From positions 1-64,000 of the forward strand of contig NZ_KB910942.1 in NCBI RefSeq assembly GCF_000383235.1: 64,000 nucleotides of DNA, read 5' to 3'. Under the pieces are notes generated by a model. That model saw only the letters and a list, made by a program, of their open reading frames with translations, had not been told where the DNA came from and made no database searches. This document shows, piece by piece, positions 26,874 to 35,476 of this stretch. A program made the position numbers and the translations under genes. Positions within the stretch are counted from its first letter, which is position 1; each line of letters begins with the position of its first letter. Origin of the DNA: Bacillus sp. 123MFChir2 (GTDB lineage: Bacteria > Bacillota > Bacilli > Bacillales > Bacillaceae_G).

Positions 26874-28211
26874 TTATTTTTTCACAAGCTGCTTCGTTAC
26901 AAAGCTTGTTGTGTAAATACCACTTTGGAATACTTCATCTTCTAAAACTTGCAGAAGCATCGGCGTATTTGTTTTAATACCCTCTACTTTTAGTTTTCCA
27001 AGTGCTGCTTGCAGCTTTTGAATTGCTTCTTCTCGCGTTTCCCCATGTGCAATTACCTTTGCAATCATCGGATCATAAAACGGTGTAATTGCTACACCAT
27101 CCTCTAGGAAATGATCAATGCGCACTGATGTCGGAAGAGACAGGGAGGTAATTTTCCCTGGTGATGGGAAAAATGTTTTTGGATCTTCAGCATAAATGCG
27201 TGCTTCAATGGCATGACCACTACGTTTTACTTCATTCTGTGTAAACGAAAGGGTTTCGCCTGATGCAATTCGCAATTGCTGCTCAACTAAATCAAGACCA
27301 GTAATTTCTTCTGTTACCGGATGTTCTACTTGTAATCTCGTATTCATTTCTAAGAAATAGAAATTTTTCTCATCATCAACAAGAAATTCAATCGTTCCTG
27401 CATTTGTATAACCGAGCGCTTTCGCCGCTTTTACTGCAACCTCCCCCATTGCTTTGCGTGTTGCCTCATCTAAAAATGGAGACGGAGCCTCTTCAATTAC
27501 TTTTTGATTACGGCGCTGCACTGAACATTCACGTTCCCACAAATACACCGTATTACCTTGTTTATCAGCAAGAACTTGAATCTCAATATGATGCGCGTTT
27601 GTAATCAATCGTTCCATATACATTTCTCCATTGCCGAAGAAATTTTTAGCACGCGTTTGATTACTTTCAAACGCTTGAGTGAGCGCTTGTTCAGTTTCGA
27701 TCACTTGCATACCAATACCGCCGCCGCCAGCAGATGCCTTTAACATAAGTGGATAGCCAATTTGACCTGCAATTTCTTTTGCTTCTTCAACTGTCGGAAT
27801 GCTTGATGAAATACCAGGTACAATCGGAACTTCAGCCGCTAACATTGCTTTGCGAGACTCAATTTTGCTTCCCATCTTTGCAATGACATCTTTTGAAGGA
27901 CCGATAAAGACAATGCCTTCTTCTTCACAACGAGCTGCAAATGTTGTGTTTTCTGACAACAATCCGTAACCTGGATGAATTGCCTCTGCTTTTGTTTCTT
28001 TGGCAATTTCAATAATTTTTTCGAGATTTAGATAACTATCTTGAACGCGTGGTCCACCGACAGGATACGCTTCGCTTGCCATCTTCACATGAAGGGCAGA
28101 CTCATCAGCTTCTGAATAAATTGCTACAGTTTGAATCCCCAGTTTTTCACACGTTTTTATAATACGAACAGCAATTTCACCGCGGTTAGCAATTAATATT
28201 TTCCGAAACAT
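26874..28211 (-). CDS. yngH: Biotin carboxylase subunit
   Basis: 445 residues from ATG 28211 (GGGAGGG upstream). It shows the ATP-grasp biotin carboxylase layout: N-terminal FRKILIANRGEIAVRIIKTC, glycine-rich loop LMLKASAGGGGIGMQ (~160), then FLEMNTRLQVEHPVTEEITG (~285-305), which holds the metal-binding glutamates and catalytic arginine. It carboxylates biotin on the 71-residue carrier using ATP and bicarbonate. In the cell it is distinct from the fatty-acid AccC by its operon. It is 14 bp from the dehydrogenase stop. Confidence 0.93.
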   Translation of the reverse strand: MFRKILIANRGEIAVRIIKTCEKLGIQTVAIYSEADESALHVKMASEAYPVGGPRVQDSYLNLEKIIEIAKETKAEAIHPGYGLLSENTTFAARCEEEGIVFIGPSKDVIAKMGSKIESRKAMLAAEVPIVPGISSSIPTVEEAKEIAGQIGYPLMLKASAGGGGIGMQVIETEQALTQAFESNQTRAKNFFGNGEMYMERLITNAHHIEIQVLADKQGNTVYLWERECSVQRRNQKVIEEAPSPFLDEATRKAMGEVAVKAAKALGYTNAGTIEFLVDDEKNFYFLEMNTRLQVEHPVTEEITGLDLVEQQLRIASGETLSFTQNEVKRSGHAIEARIYAEDPKTFFPSPGKITSLSLPTSVRIDHFLEDGVAITPFYDPMIAKVIAHGETREEAIQKLQAALGKLKVEGIKTNTPMLLQVLEDEVFQSGIYTTSFVTKQLVKK

Positions 28212-28225
28212 AGTGAACCCTCCCT

Positions 28226-29371
28226 TTAGCGACATCCTAAATGTCTTGAAATAACGAGACGTTGAATTTCAGAAGTACCTTCACCAATTTCTAGTAGCTT
28301 TGCATCACGAATATGACGCTCTACTTCATACTCACGCATATATCCATAACCGCCATGAATTTGCACCGCTTGGTTAGATACACGGCTTGCTGTTTCAGAT
28401 GCAAAAAGTTTTGCCATCGCAGCTTCTTTTCCAAATGGTTTATCATTATCTTTTAGCCAAGCAGCCTTATGCACCATATTGCGTGCTAATTCAATTTCTG
28501 TTGCCATATCTGCTAATTTAAATTGAATTGCTTGAAAGTTTGATAGAGAACGACCAAATTGTTTACGCTCTTTCGCATATTGCAGTGCACGCTCAAATGC
28601 AGATTGAGCGATTCCTACTGCTAATGCAGCAATCGAAATACGACCACCATCTAACGTATATAAAAATTGTTTAAATCCTTTATTTACATCCCCAAGAATA
28701 TTTTCTTTTGGTACACGAACACCATCTAAAACTATTTCACATGTATTGGAAGCACGAACGCCCATTTTATCGTATGGACTAGAAATTGTTAATCCTTCGC
28801 TATTTGTCGGAACGATAAAAGCAGAGATTCGTTTTTTACCACTTTCCTCCACGCCATTGATAGCGGTTACAATGATTGTATTTGCATACTCAGCGTTTGT
28901 AATCCAGCACTTCTCGCCGCTAATGACATATTCATCTCCATCCAATACCGCTTTCGTTTGTGTACCACCAGCATCAGACCCAGCATTTGGCTCCGTTAAT
29001 CCGAATGCACCAAGTGTCTTTCCAGATGCCATTGGAACTAAATATTTTTGTTTTTGTTCTTCTGTACCAAAATAATAAATAGGAGAAGCACCAAGTGAAA
29101 TTGTTGCCGCATAACTTAACCCTGTGCCACCACAAGCACGGCCAACTTCTTCAACTGCTAGTGCGTACGATAACGTATCGCCGCCAGAACCACCGTATTC
29201 TTCAGGGAATGGGATTCCTAACAAACCAAGTTCGCCCATCTTTTGAAACGTTTCATATGGGAATTCTGCCGTTTTATCGTAATACACAGCCTTCGGAGCG
29301 ATTTCCTTTTCAGCAAAGTCGCGCACCATTTCTTTGATCATTTGTTTTTCTCTAGTAAGAGTAAATTCCAT
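28226..29371 (-). CDS. yngJ: Acyl-CoA dehydrogenase (isovaleryl-CoA dehydrogenase-like)
   Basis: 381 residues. Signatures GAFGLTEPNAGSDAGGTQT (FAD/substrate loop, ~125-143), WITNAEYANT and the C-terminal QIHGGYGYMREYEVERHIRD are intact, followed by LEIGEGTSEIQRLVI. The base glutamate is expected in the IGEGTSE region or, in isovaleryl-CoA dehydrogenase, elsewhere, which I cannot decide. It is the first gene of the operon and would oxidise isovaleryl-CoA to 3-methylcrotonyl-CoA. In B. subtilis the orthologous operon is sigma-E-dependent in the mother cell; I could not place that promoter here. Confidence 0.9.
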   Translation of the reverse strand: MEFTLTREKQMIKEMVRDFAEKEIAPKAVYYDKTAEFPYETFQKMGELGLLGIPFPEEYGGSGGDTLSYALAVEEVGRACGGTGLSYAATISLGASPIYYFGTEEQKQKYLVPMASGKTLGAFGLTEPNAGSDAGGTQTKAVLDGDEYVISGEKCWITNAEYANTIIVTAINGVEESGKKRISAFIVPTNSEGLTISSPYDKMGVRASNTCEIVLDGVRVPKENILGDVNKGFKQFLYTLDGGRISIAALAVGIAQSAFERALQYAKERKQFGRSLSNFQAIQFKLADMATEIELARNMVHKAAWLKDNDKPFGKEAAMAKLFASETASRVSNQAVQIHGGYGYMREYEVERHIRDAKLLEIGEGTSEIQRLVISRHLGCR

Positions 29372-29524
29372 TTGTCACACCCCTTATCGAATTCGTTATT
29401 TCGACAGCGTGCGCGTATATAGTACAAACATTACTCTAAAAAAGAATGAATAGTAGTAAGATAATTGCTACAATTCTGTCACAATTTAATTGTAAAACAG
29501 AATTTGTACTAATGCACAAAAAAA

Positions 29525-29554
29525 TTCCTACATTGTTCTACAACAACATAGGAA
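29525..29554 (-). terminator. Terminator after the DUF523/DUF1722 gene
   Basis: On the minus strand TTCCTATGTTGTT, a 4-nt loop and AACAATGTAGGAA form a 13-bp imperfect stem followed by seven T, about 30 bp after the stop codon at 29584. Confidence 0.75.
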
Positions 29555-29583
29555 TAAAAAAGTCGAATTATGCGGTTTTTTGT

Positions 29584-30552
29584 TTAATAATCCCGACCTT
29601 TTCCAGAATCTGTGATTTCTACTAACATTTCTGGATATGGTTCAAAATATGTTTGTCTCAGTAAATATGTTTCTTCAAATCGGATTGCCCATGATTTTAA
29701 AATAATCAGTAAACTGCTTAATGGTATTTTCTTTTCCGCATACTTACTGAGTAAAGAAAGAAAATGATCTTTTTCTTCTTTCTTCAATTTATTTTTAAAA
29801 TACCCGAAAATATGCTGACATACGTTGATATTTGATGTATACCGCGGTGTACGATTTAACAATACGTACAATATCTCCTCATATTTTGCAAACACTTCAT
29901 CAATCGAATGCTTTTCCTTATTCGCGATGATACGCCCTAATTCTTTTTGCTTCGTTTGATTATATGCCATGAATAAATACTTTTGATCAGACTGAAATTC
30001 AATTAATGCTTTCATGTTCTTATTTTTCTTCAGTGTTTTAAAATGCGCAATTGTAAATAGTTGCGTCAAAAAATGTTCGCGGATGATAAAATTCGACAAC
30101 CTTCCTTCTTCCTCAATTGCTAAATGTGAAAATCCCGCTAAAACTGCACTACCAAATAACCCGGCTCCCTTGCCTTTTGTGGGTGCCTTTCCTAATCCAG
30201 CATATATTTTCACATCACGCGTTCCGCAGCTTGGCGACCTATTTTTCAATATAAAACCATCCACATCCGGTAGAGAAGATAAAAATACATTTGAAAATTG
30301 CTGCATTTTCTCCGTTAAATCAGCACCTGTTGATGGTTGCACTAATTTTTGTGTTCCATCATGTTCCACAATACGAATCGTTTCTCTTGGAATACCAAGT
30401 CCAATCTCCACTTCTGGACAAACTGGAATGAATTCTACATATGGCTGTAAATTACGTACTGTTGCATCGGAAAGCTTATCGCCGTTATAACGACATGCTT
30501 CAAATTCTAAACATTTACTTACGACAACTGTTGGTTTTACAAATTGCCTCAT
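29584..30552 (-). CDS. DUF523 and DUF1722 (YbgA-like) fusion protein
   Basis: 322 residues. The N-terminal ~150 residues are DUF523 (PTVVVSKCLEFEACRYNGDK and LKNRSPSCGTRDVKIYAG), with conserved cysteines in SKCLEFEACRY and SPSCG that may bind a metal or cluster. The C-terminal ~120 residues are the helical DUF1722/YbgA domain (HFKTLKKNKNMKALIEFQSD and onward). This fusion is widespread; a link to photolyase-type repair or nucleotide metabolism has been suggested for YbgA but is unproven. It lies 5 bp from the TetR gene upstream and may be in its transcript. Confidence 0.85.
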   Translation of the reverse strand: MRQFVKPTVVVSKCLEFEACRYNGDKLSDATVRNLQPYVEFIPVCPEVEIGLGIPRETIRIVEHDGTQKLVQPSTGADLTEKMQQFSNVFLSSLPDVDGFILKNRSPSCGTRDVKIYAGLGKAPTKGKGAGLFGSAVLAGFSHLAIEEEGRLSNFIIREHFLTQLFTIAHFKTLKKNKNMKALIEFQSDQKYLFMAYNQTKQKELGRIIANKEKHSIDEVFAKYEEILYVLLNRTPRYTSNINVCQHIFGYFKNKLKKEEKDHFLSLLSKYAEKKIPLSSLLIILKSWAIRFEETYLLRQTYFEPYPEMLVEITDSGKGRDY

Positions 30553-30556
30553 ATGA

Positions 30557-31210
30557 TTACCTCCGAGGTGTTAGCCCGTATAAAATGAATTGAACGGTAG
30601 ATTCGATCTCTGCCTCATCATCCCATTGTTCTTCTGGTAATAATAAAAAACGAGTTAAAATTAAGCCAATAACAGCTGATAAAGTGAATCGTAATACTGC
30701 TGGTGTTGGGAGTTCAATAATTTGTCCTTGTTTCTGAAAGTGATTCACAATGTTTTCAAAACGAGAGTAAATTTCCTTTGCGAGTAACTGCTGGATTTCA
30801 TCTTTCAATTCAGGTTGAAACGGTACTTCTTGAATTAAAATTTTCAGCATTGGAAAATGTTTTCTCGCAAATTCAAAGCGATTTCGGATCATCGTACGTA
30901 AGAAATTTTCATATGAATCATACGTATTTTCAAATATTTCTTTCGCGAAAGTTTGCACGAAGAACGGAGCAGCAAACTTCGTTAACGTTGGCATCACAAC
31001 AGCAAACAACAAATCTTTTTTCGTTTTATAATAGCGGAAAATCGTTCCTTCTGCTACACCAGCACGCTTCGCAATTTCGCTTGTTGAAGTTGCCGAATAT
31101 CCTTTTTCACTAAACATGTCTACTGCCGCTTCTAAAATGCGCATCTGCCGTTCATTGCGCTTATCTGTTCCTGTTGCGGCAATTAGTTCTTCTAGCCAAT
31201 CCTCTTTCAT
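30557..31210 (-). CDS. TetR/AcrR-family transcriptional regulator
   Basis: 217 residues from ATG 31210, with AAAGGAG at the right distance. The helix-turn-helix is RILEAAVDMFSEKGYSATST, then SEIAKRAGVAEGTIFRYYKT (residues ~23-65). The remainder is the helical ligand-binding and dimer domain. It follows the two ABC exporter genes and most likely represses them through the palindrome at 33008-33021 upstream of the ATPase gene. The inducing ligand is unknown. The start lies 24 bp beyond the permease stop. Confidence 0.88.
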   Translation of the reverse strand: MKEDWLEELIAATGTDKRNERQMRILEAAVDMFSEKGYSATSTSEIAKRAGVAEGTIFRYYKTKKDLLFAVVMPTLTKFAAPFFVQTFAKEIFENTYDSYENFLRTMIRNRFEFARKHFPMLKILIQEVPFQPELKDEIQQLLAKEIYSRFENIVNHFQKQGQIIELPTPAVLRFTLSAVIGLILTRFLLLPEEQWDDEAEIESTVQFILYGLTPRR

Positions 31211-31233
31211 AACATACTCCTTTTTTCTTTCCA

Positions 31234-32253
31234 TTATATTCTTCTATGCTTCTTCAAAGCAAACACGTTACCTAATGTAAATACAATCGCAAATAATAAT
31301 AAAACACCAAGATCGCCAGCAATTTCGCTAAATCCTTGATTTCGAATCATAACTTGTCGCATCGCATCTGCACCGTATGTTAATGGAAATAACTTTCCTA
31401 ATAGTTGTAACCACTTATTCATAGACTCAATCGGAAATAAACCAGAAAAGAAAATTTGCGGTACGATAACTAATGGGATAAACTGAATCATTTGAAATTC
31501 ATTGTTTGCATAAGCCGATAAAAATGTTCCAAGCGTTAACGCTGTTAATGAAAGCATGCATGTAATGAGTAGCGTGAGCCAAGGTGAACCCGCAACATAT
31601 AAATCAAGAACATACACAGAAAAACTAACAATTAGTACGGATTGGAAAAACGCAAAGATGCCAAATCCAATTATATAACCCGCAACAATTTCCCAGCGCC
31701 GAATTGGAGTTGATAATAAACGTTCCAATGTACCGCTTAAACGCTCCCTTACAAATGAAACACCTGATAAAATAAAGACAAAGAAAAATGTGAAGAAACC
31801 AATCAATACCGGCCCTAATCCATCAAACATCGTAAAATCAGCCGAGCCGTGTAAATAAGAAATATCCGGTTTCATCACTGCCGATTCTGATTTTTCCATA
31901 CTCTTTTGCATAACTTGCATAACCGCACGATTTTTTGATGAATCACTGCCTTCTAACGTTACTTTCATCTTTCCATGCTCCACAGCAACGATTGCATCAA
32001 TTACTTGACCTTCTAATTTACCTTGTGTCTTTTCTTTATCGTACTCATAAAAAGAAGCATCTTGTTTTTTCATTGCATCTACAATTGGTGCCGGCACATC
32101 AACTAAAGCAATATGAGGCTTGTAGTCTTTTTGTGTAAATACAAGTGAAAGCAGCCAAAGAAGTAGCATCGGTGCTCCGAACATAAGTGCAAGCGACCGT
32201 TTATCTCGGAAAAACTGACGAATAATACGGATAACAACTCCAAATACTCTCAT
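31234..32253 (-). CDS. ABC-2 type exporter permease
   Basis: 339 residues. One N-terminal membrane helix (SLALMFGAPMLLLWLLSLVF), an extracytoplasmic domain (~45-140), then five helices with the ABC-2 motif VRERLSGTLERLLSTPIRRW between the second and third. This is the YhgE/DrrB/YadH-type layout of drug and lipid exporters. It overlaps the ATPase gene by 4 bp. Cargo unknown; a TetR partner suggests a drug or membrane-active compound. Confidence 0.88.
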   Translation of the reverse strand: MRVFGVVIRIIRQFFRDKRSLALMFGAPMLLLWLLSLVFTQKDYKPHIALVDVPAPIVDAMKKQDASFYEYDKEKTQGKLEGQVIDAIVAVEHGKMKVTLEGSDSSKNRAVMQVMQKSMEKSESAVMKPDISYLHGSADFTMFDGLGPVLIGFFTFFFVFILSGVSFVRERLSGTLERLLSTPIRRWEIVAGYIIGFGIFAFFQSVLIVSFSVYVLDLYVAGSPWLTLLITCMLSLTALTLGTFLSAYANNEFQMIQFIPLVIVPQIFFSGLFPIESMNKWLQLLGKLFPLTYGADAMRQVMIRNQGFSEIAGDLGVLLLFAIVFTLGNVFALKKHRRI

Positions 32254-32981
32254 CGTTCCACCGCTCCTTCCAGTAAAAAGACATCCTCAATGCGTCCAGA
32301 TGTCGTTCTCTCTTTTAATTCAACAGGAGAACCAGTTGCGATTAACTTCCCTTCACGAATTAAACCGAGACGTTCACAAAACTCTGCCTCATCCATAATG
32401 TGCGTTGTCACTATAATGGTTGTTCCTTGTTTTTTTAGCTCATAAAACTTACCCCAAATTGATTTTCGTAAAACAGGATCAATCCCCACAGTCGGTTCAT
32501 CTAAAATGAGAAGCTTTGGTTCATGTAAAAGTGACATAGCAAGTGATAAGCGTTTCTTCATTCCACCTGAAAAATGTTGCACTTGCTTTTTGGCATCATC
32601 AGATAATTGTACAAGCTCAAATACTTCAAATATACGTTCTCTCTTTTGTTTTCCCTTTAATCCATACATTGTCGCGATAAAATCAGCATTTTCATAAGCA
32701 GATAACTCCTCGTACAATGCGTCAGCTTGCGCCATATATCCAATATGTTTCATGCCATTCAAATTCGGCATAACTGTTTGCAGTGCCGTTACTTCTCCTG
32801 ATGTCGCTTCGCTAATACCAGCGATCATCTTAATAAGAGTCGTCTTCCCAGACCCCGAAGGGCCAACTAAACCAAAAATTTCAGCTTCGCGGACAGAAAA
32901 TGAAATATCTTGAATCACTTGTTTCTTTCCAAAATACTTTGAAACACCTTTAAGCGATACTGCCTCATTTTTTAGAGACAT
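32250..32981 (-). CDS. ABC exporter ATP-binding protein
   Basis: 243 residues. Walker A GPSGSGKTTLIKMI (~40), Q-loop YMAQADALYEELS, signature HFSGGMKKRLSLAMSLL (~130), Walker B LLILDEPTVGIDP and H-loop IIVTTHIMDEAEFC. The FSGGMKKRLSLA signature and TTHIMDEAE are typical of ABC-2 drug exporters of the DrrA type. First gene of the ATPase-permease-TetR operon, starting with ATG after a GAGGG ribosome binding site. Confidence 0.92.
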   Translation of the reverse strand: MSLKNEAVSLKGVSKYFGKKQVIQDISFSVREAEIFGLVGPSGSGKTTLIKMIAGISEATSGEVTALQTVMPNLNGMKHIGYMAQADALYEELSAYENADFIATMYGLKGKQKRERIFEVFELVQLSDDAKKQVQHFSGGMKKRLSLAMSLLHEPKLLILDEPTVGIDPVLRKSIWGKFYELKKQGTTIIVTTHIMDEAEFCERLGLIREGKLIATGSPVELKERTTSGRIEDVFLLEGAVER

Positions 32982-33007
32982 AAATTTCCCTCCTCTTCAC
33001 ATTTGTG

Positions 33008-33021
33008 AGTGAGTACTCACT
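33008..33021 (-). promoter_or_regulatory. Palindromic operator upstream of the ABC-2/TetR operon
   Basis: AGTGAGTACTCACT is a perfect 14-bp palindrome 27 bp upstream of the ATPase start codon. Palindromes containing TGAGT/ACTCA are common TetR-family targets, and the operon ends with a TetR gene, so autoregulation at this site is likely. Confidence 0.7.
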
Positions 33022-33198
33022 TTTATTTTAAACTGTTATTCATGTATGTCAAATGATTCTTTTGATTGTTCGTTACAAACACTGCTTCAACCCAAGTAGT
33101 AACAGTGCTGCCTTTTTTATTCATATTTTACTTATTTGTTAATAAAATATGAAAGTCATTTCCCTTAAAAGAAATTATGAGAAAGGAATGATCAATTG

Positions 33199-34092
33199 AT
33201 GAAGGCAGGCAATCAAAAGGTCGACACAATACCGGGGATGCAGCTCTTTGATGGAGAAAAGCTGCTCGTAATTATTACCATGCTTGGCTTTATGCTTGCA
33301 GTTAGTATTGCTGTATATATTGAACTATACGGGGCAATCATTTTTCCAGAAGGCGACTTGGAGCGAGCGTTTTCTTTTAATGCCGCGATCGCATTATTTA
33401 TTTTGTCCATAGCAGCCATTTTACCGATAGCAGGGCTGAGTTCCCGCAAACGGGCAGCTATTCGTTGGACTTTCGCACTGACAACTCTATATGCCTACGC
33501 CGTCGAAACGATCCAGCATTTTCGCGGGATTAATCCACGGTTTACGCGCGCTGGCTCTGCTATTGATTCGATTGCTGGCACTTTGTTCGGGCTTGATTCA
33601 CTATTGATCATCATCGTGACTGTACTGCTTGCCATCCCGTTTTATCGCAAAAGACAGACGAATGAACGTCCGCTGTTAGTATTGGGCATCCGCTATGCAC
33701 TTTTCTCGGCCATTATTGCCTTTATCTCAGGAATATGGATGATCGCGCTGCAAAGCCGATATACGGGCGAGGCAGGAAACTTAATTGTCCTTCATGGACT
33801 CAGCTTTCATGCTTTGCAGGCACTAGCATTGTTAGGATGGGTATCGGAGCGGGCATATACATGTAGTAGGCATGCCCTGCGGCGAATTCATTTTGGAAGT
33901 TTCTCCTGGACGCTTTCTATCATGCTGATTGGTTTACAAACCACTCTCGGACGTTCCGTTTTTGAACTGACAGTGCTGCCGGTTCTTTCCGGCGCCATGC
34001 TGCTCATTTGGTTTGCCATATTCGTTTCCGCTGTATTAAAATTGCTGAGACCGAAACCGATATCTGCCAATCCATCATCGCATAGAAATTAA
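33199..34092 (+). CDS. Multi-pass membrane protein of unknown function, higher GC
   Basis: 297 residues from ATG 33199, with about eight hydrophobic segments, the first LLVIITMLGFMLAVSIAVYI. No known transporter or enzyme motif was recognised. A conserved-looking polar stretch YAVETIQHFRGINPRFTRAG lies between helices 3 and 4. Base composition is visibly richer in G+C than the neighbourhood, with many CGG, CTG, GGC and GCG codons, so recent transfer is likely. It is 33 bp upstream of the ABA4-like gene on the same strand and the two were probably acquired as a unit. Confidence 0.7.
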   Translation: MKAGNQKVDTIPGMQLFDGEKLLVIITMLGFMLAVSIAVYIELYGAIIFPEGDLERAFSFNAAIALFILSIAAILPIAGLSSRKRAAIRWTFALTTLYAYAVETIQHFRGINPRFTRAGSAIDSIAGTLFGLDSLLIIIVTVLLAIPFYRKRQTNERPLLVLGIRYALFSAIIAFISGIWMIALQSRYTGEAGNLIVLHGLSFHALQALALLGWVSERAYTCSRHALRRIHFGSFSWTLSIMLIGLQTTLGRSVFELTVLPVLSGAMLLIWFAIFVSAVLKLLRPKPISANPSSHRN

Positions 34093-34125
34093 AATAATAT
34101 TTTCCTGGAGAGGAGAATTGTAACG

Positions 34126-34563
34126 ATGTATGAAAAGCTGTTTTCTCTTGCAGGCATAGCTATACTGCTCTGGCTTCTTCTAATACTGTTGCCGACGTGG
34201 CGAGTCACAAGGTTTCTCGCGAGCATAGCCATTTTCCCTATGTATCTTGCTGCACTTTATGCTACTGGAATCATCATGGTTATCGTAAGTTCAGGCTTTG
34301 GATTCGTTCAAGATTTCGGGTCGGCGGAAGGTGTCATCCGACTGTTGTCCAAACCGGACTTTGCCTTACTCGCCTGGATTCATTTACTTTGTTTCGATCA
34401 GGCGATCGGCCATTACGTTTATAGGGATAACATGGAACATCGGTATGTATCTATACCCTTGCAATCTATACTCTTATTCCTTATCCTAATGTTCGGCCCG
34501 CTTGGGTTGTTATGTTATCTTGTGCTACGGCAGGTAAGGAAACGGAACAAGGTAACTTTATAA
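34126..34563 (+). CDS. ABA4-like (DUF4281) four-helix membrane protein
   Basis: 145 residues with four membrane segments. KPDFALLAWIHLLCFDQAIG followed by HYVYRDN is the ABA4/DUF4281 signature, named for a plant protein needed for neoxanthin synthesis. Bacterial members are of unknown function. GGAGAGG precedes the ATG. Together with the 297-residue membrane protein it forms a two-gene unit with GC-richer codons than its neighbours. Confidence 0.78.
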   Translation: MYEKLFSLAGIAILLWLLLILLPTWRVTRFLASIAIFPMYLAALYATGIIMVIVSSGFGFVQDFGSAEGVIRLLSKPDFALLAWIHLLCFDQAIGHYVYRDNMEHRYVSIPLQSILLFLILMFGPLGLLCYLVLRQVRKRNKVTL

Positions 34564-34708
34564 AACTAAGTAAGCTATCGAAAATATAACGTTCTTTTTG
34601 AGATTTTTATAAGTAGAAATATTATAAGGAGATATTTTTAACAAATATATCTAAAACATCAAAAGAGATAGTCCCTAAAAAATTCACATAATGTAAGGAG
34701 GAATAAAA

Positions 34709-34873
34709 ATGGACTCTAAACAGAAAGACTATAATGTTGAATATCAATGTCCTAAAGGAGTTGTATATTACAAAAAAGTACAAGCGAGTGATGTTAAAGA
34801 AGCAAAACAACAAATATTAGCTCAACAACCTGACATGAAAATTAGGGCTGTTAACCTTATTGATTCTGAATAA
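34709..34873 (+). CDS. Small conserved-looking protein of unknown function
   Basis: 54 residues from ATG 34709: MDSKQKDYNVEYQCPKGVVY and onward, ending MKIRAVNLIDSE. AAGGAGGA lies 8 bases upstream, and a clear terminator follows 3 bp after the stop, which supports a real gene despite its size. It is soluble, lysine/glutamine-rich with one cysteine, and has the length and beta-helix-beta look of small adaptor proteins. No family matched. Confidence 0.65.
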   Translation: MDSKQKDYNVEYQCPKGVVYYKKVQASDVKEAKQQILAQQPDMKIRAVNLIDSE

Positions 34874-34876
34874 ACG

Positions 34877-34926
34877 AAAATAGCTAGAGTTGAAATATAT
34901 AACTACTACGAGCTCTAGCTATTTTT
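34877..34926 (+). terminator. Terminator after the 54-residue gene
   Basis: A 13-bp stem, AAAATAGCTAGAG at 34877-34889 and CTCTAGCTATTTT at 34913-34925, encloses a 23-nt loop and is followed by T. Confidence 0.7.
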
Positions 34927-34966
34927 GCTCCATTCACATAACTAATGTTAGCGGAAGTTAATCATA

Positions 34967-35403
34967 CTATTTTTCAACTTGCTTTATAAACGCAGATACG
35001 TTTCCTAGACAACAAGATCCTTGAGGATTATTTACTTCGCATCTTTAATATGCATCGATATCTCTTGTACAGCTTGGCTCTTACCAGTTTGCTTTATTTC
35101 TTCACGAATACGTGCTCGTGTCCAATTAAAACAGTAACAAGCAGGCACATCTTCTTCTATATCTTTTTGAAAAAGAGGAACTTTAAGATCGTTTTTGATA
35201 AATACTTGCTGTTCTTCATTAAAGTACACTACATTACATTCTTGCTCTGCACAAAAATAATATGTTTTATCATTTTGATGTAAATATAGTTGTTTCATCC
35301 CAGAAGAATCACGTAAATAAAAATAGACTCTGTTTACACAAAGTCTATTATGGATAATTATTTTTTTTGGAAAATCATCTTGAAAATATCTCTCTATTAA
35401 CAT
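34967..35403 (-). pseudogene. CopZ-like [2Fe-2S] metallochaperone gene, frameshifted and with altered N-terminus
   Basis: The central part, TYYFCAEQECNVVYF and the DVPACYCFNWTRARIREEIK segment, matches the zinc/[2Fe-2S] domain of CopZ-like metallochaperones (recall). The open frame ends IKDAK at 35032. In another frame the sequence continues EVNNPQGSCCLGNVSAFIKQ and ends at 34967, exactly how intact relatives finish. So a frameshift near 35035 removes the C-terminal cysteine pair. The N-terminal ~35 residues lack the expected CxxC zinc knuckle and look replaced. Probably inactive. Confidence 0.65.
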
Positions 35404-35476
35404 GAAATAATAATATACATACGCTCTTTATCTTACTAATCCATACTCTCTTCTTTTAAAGAGTTTCATTCTTATC

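Noticed and set aside
29372-29520. Sigma-E promoter for the leucine operon
   Set aside because: The B. subtilis counterpart is sigma-E-dependent, but no pair matching ATA and CATACANT with a 13-15 bp gap was convincing.
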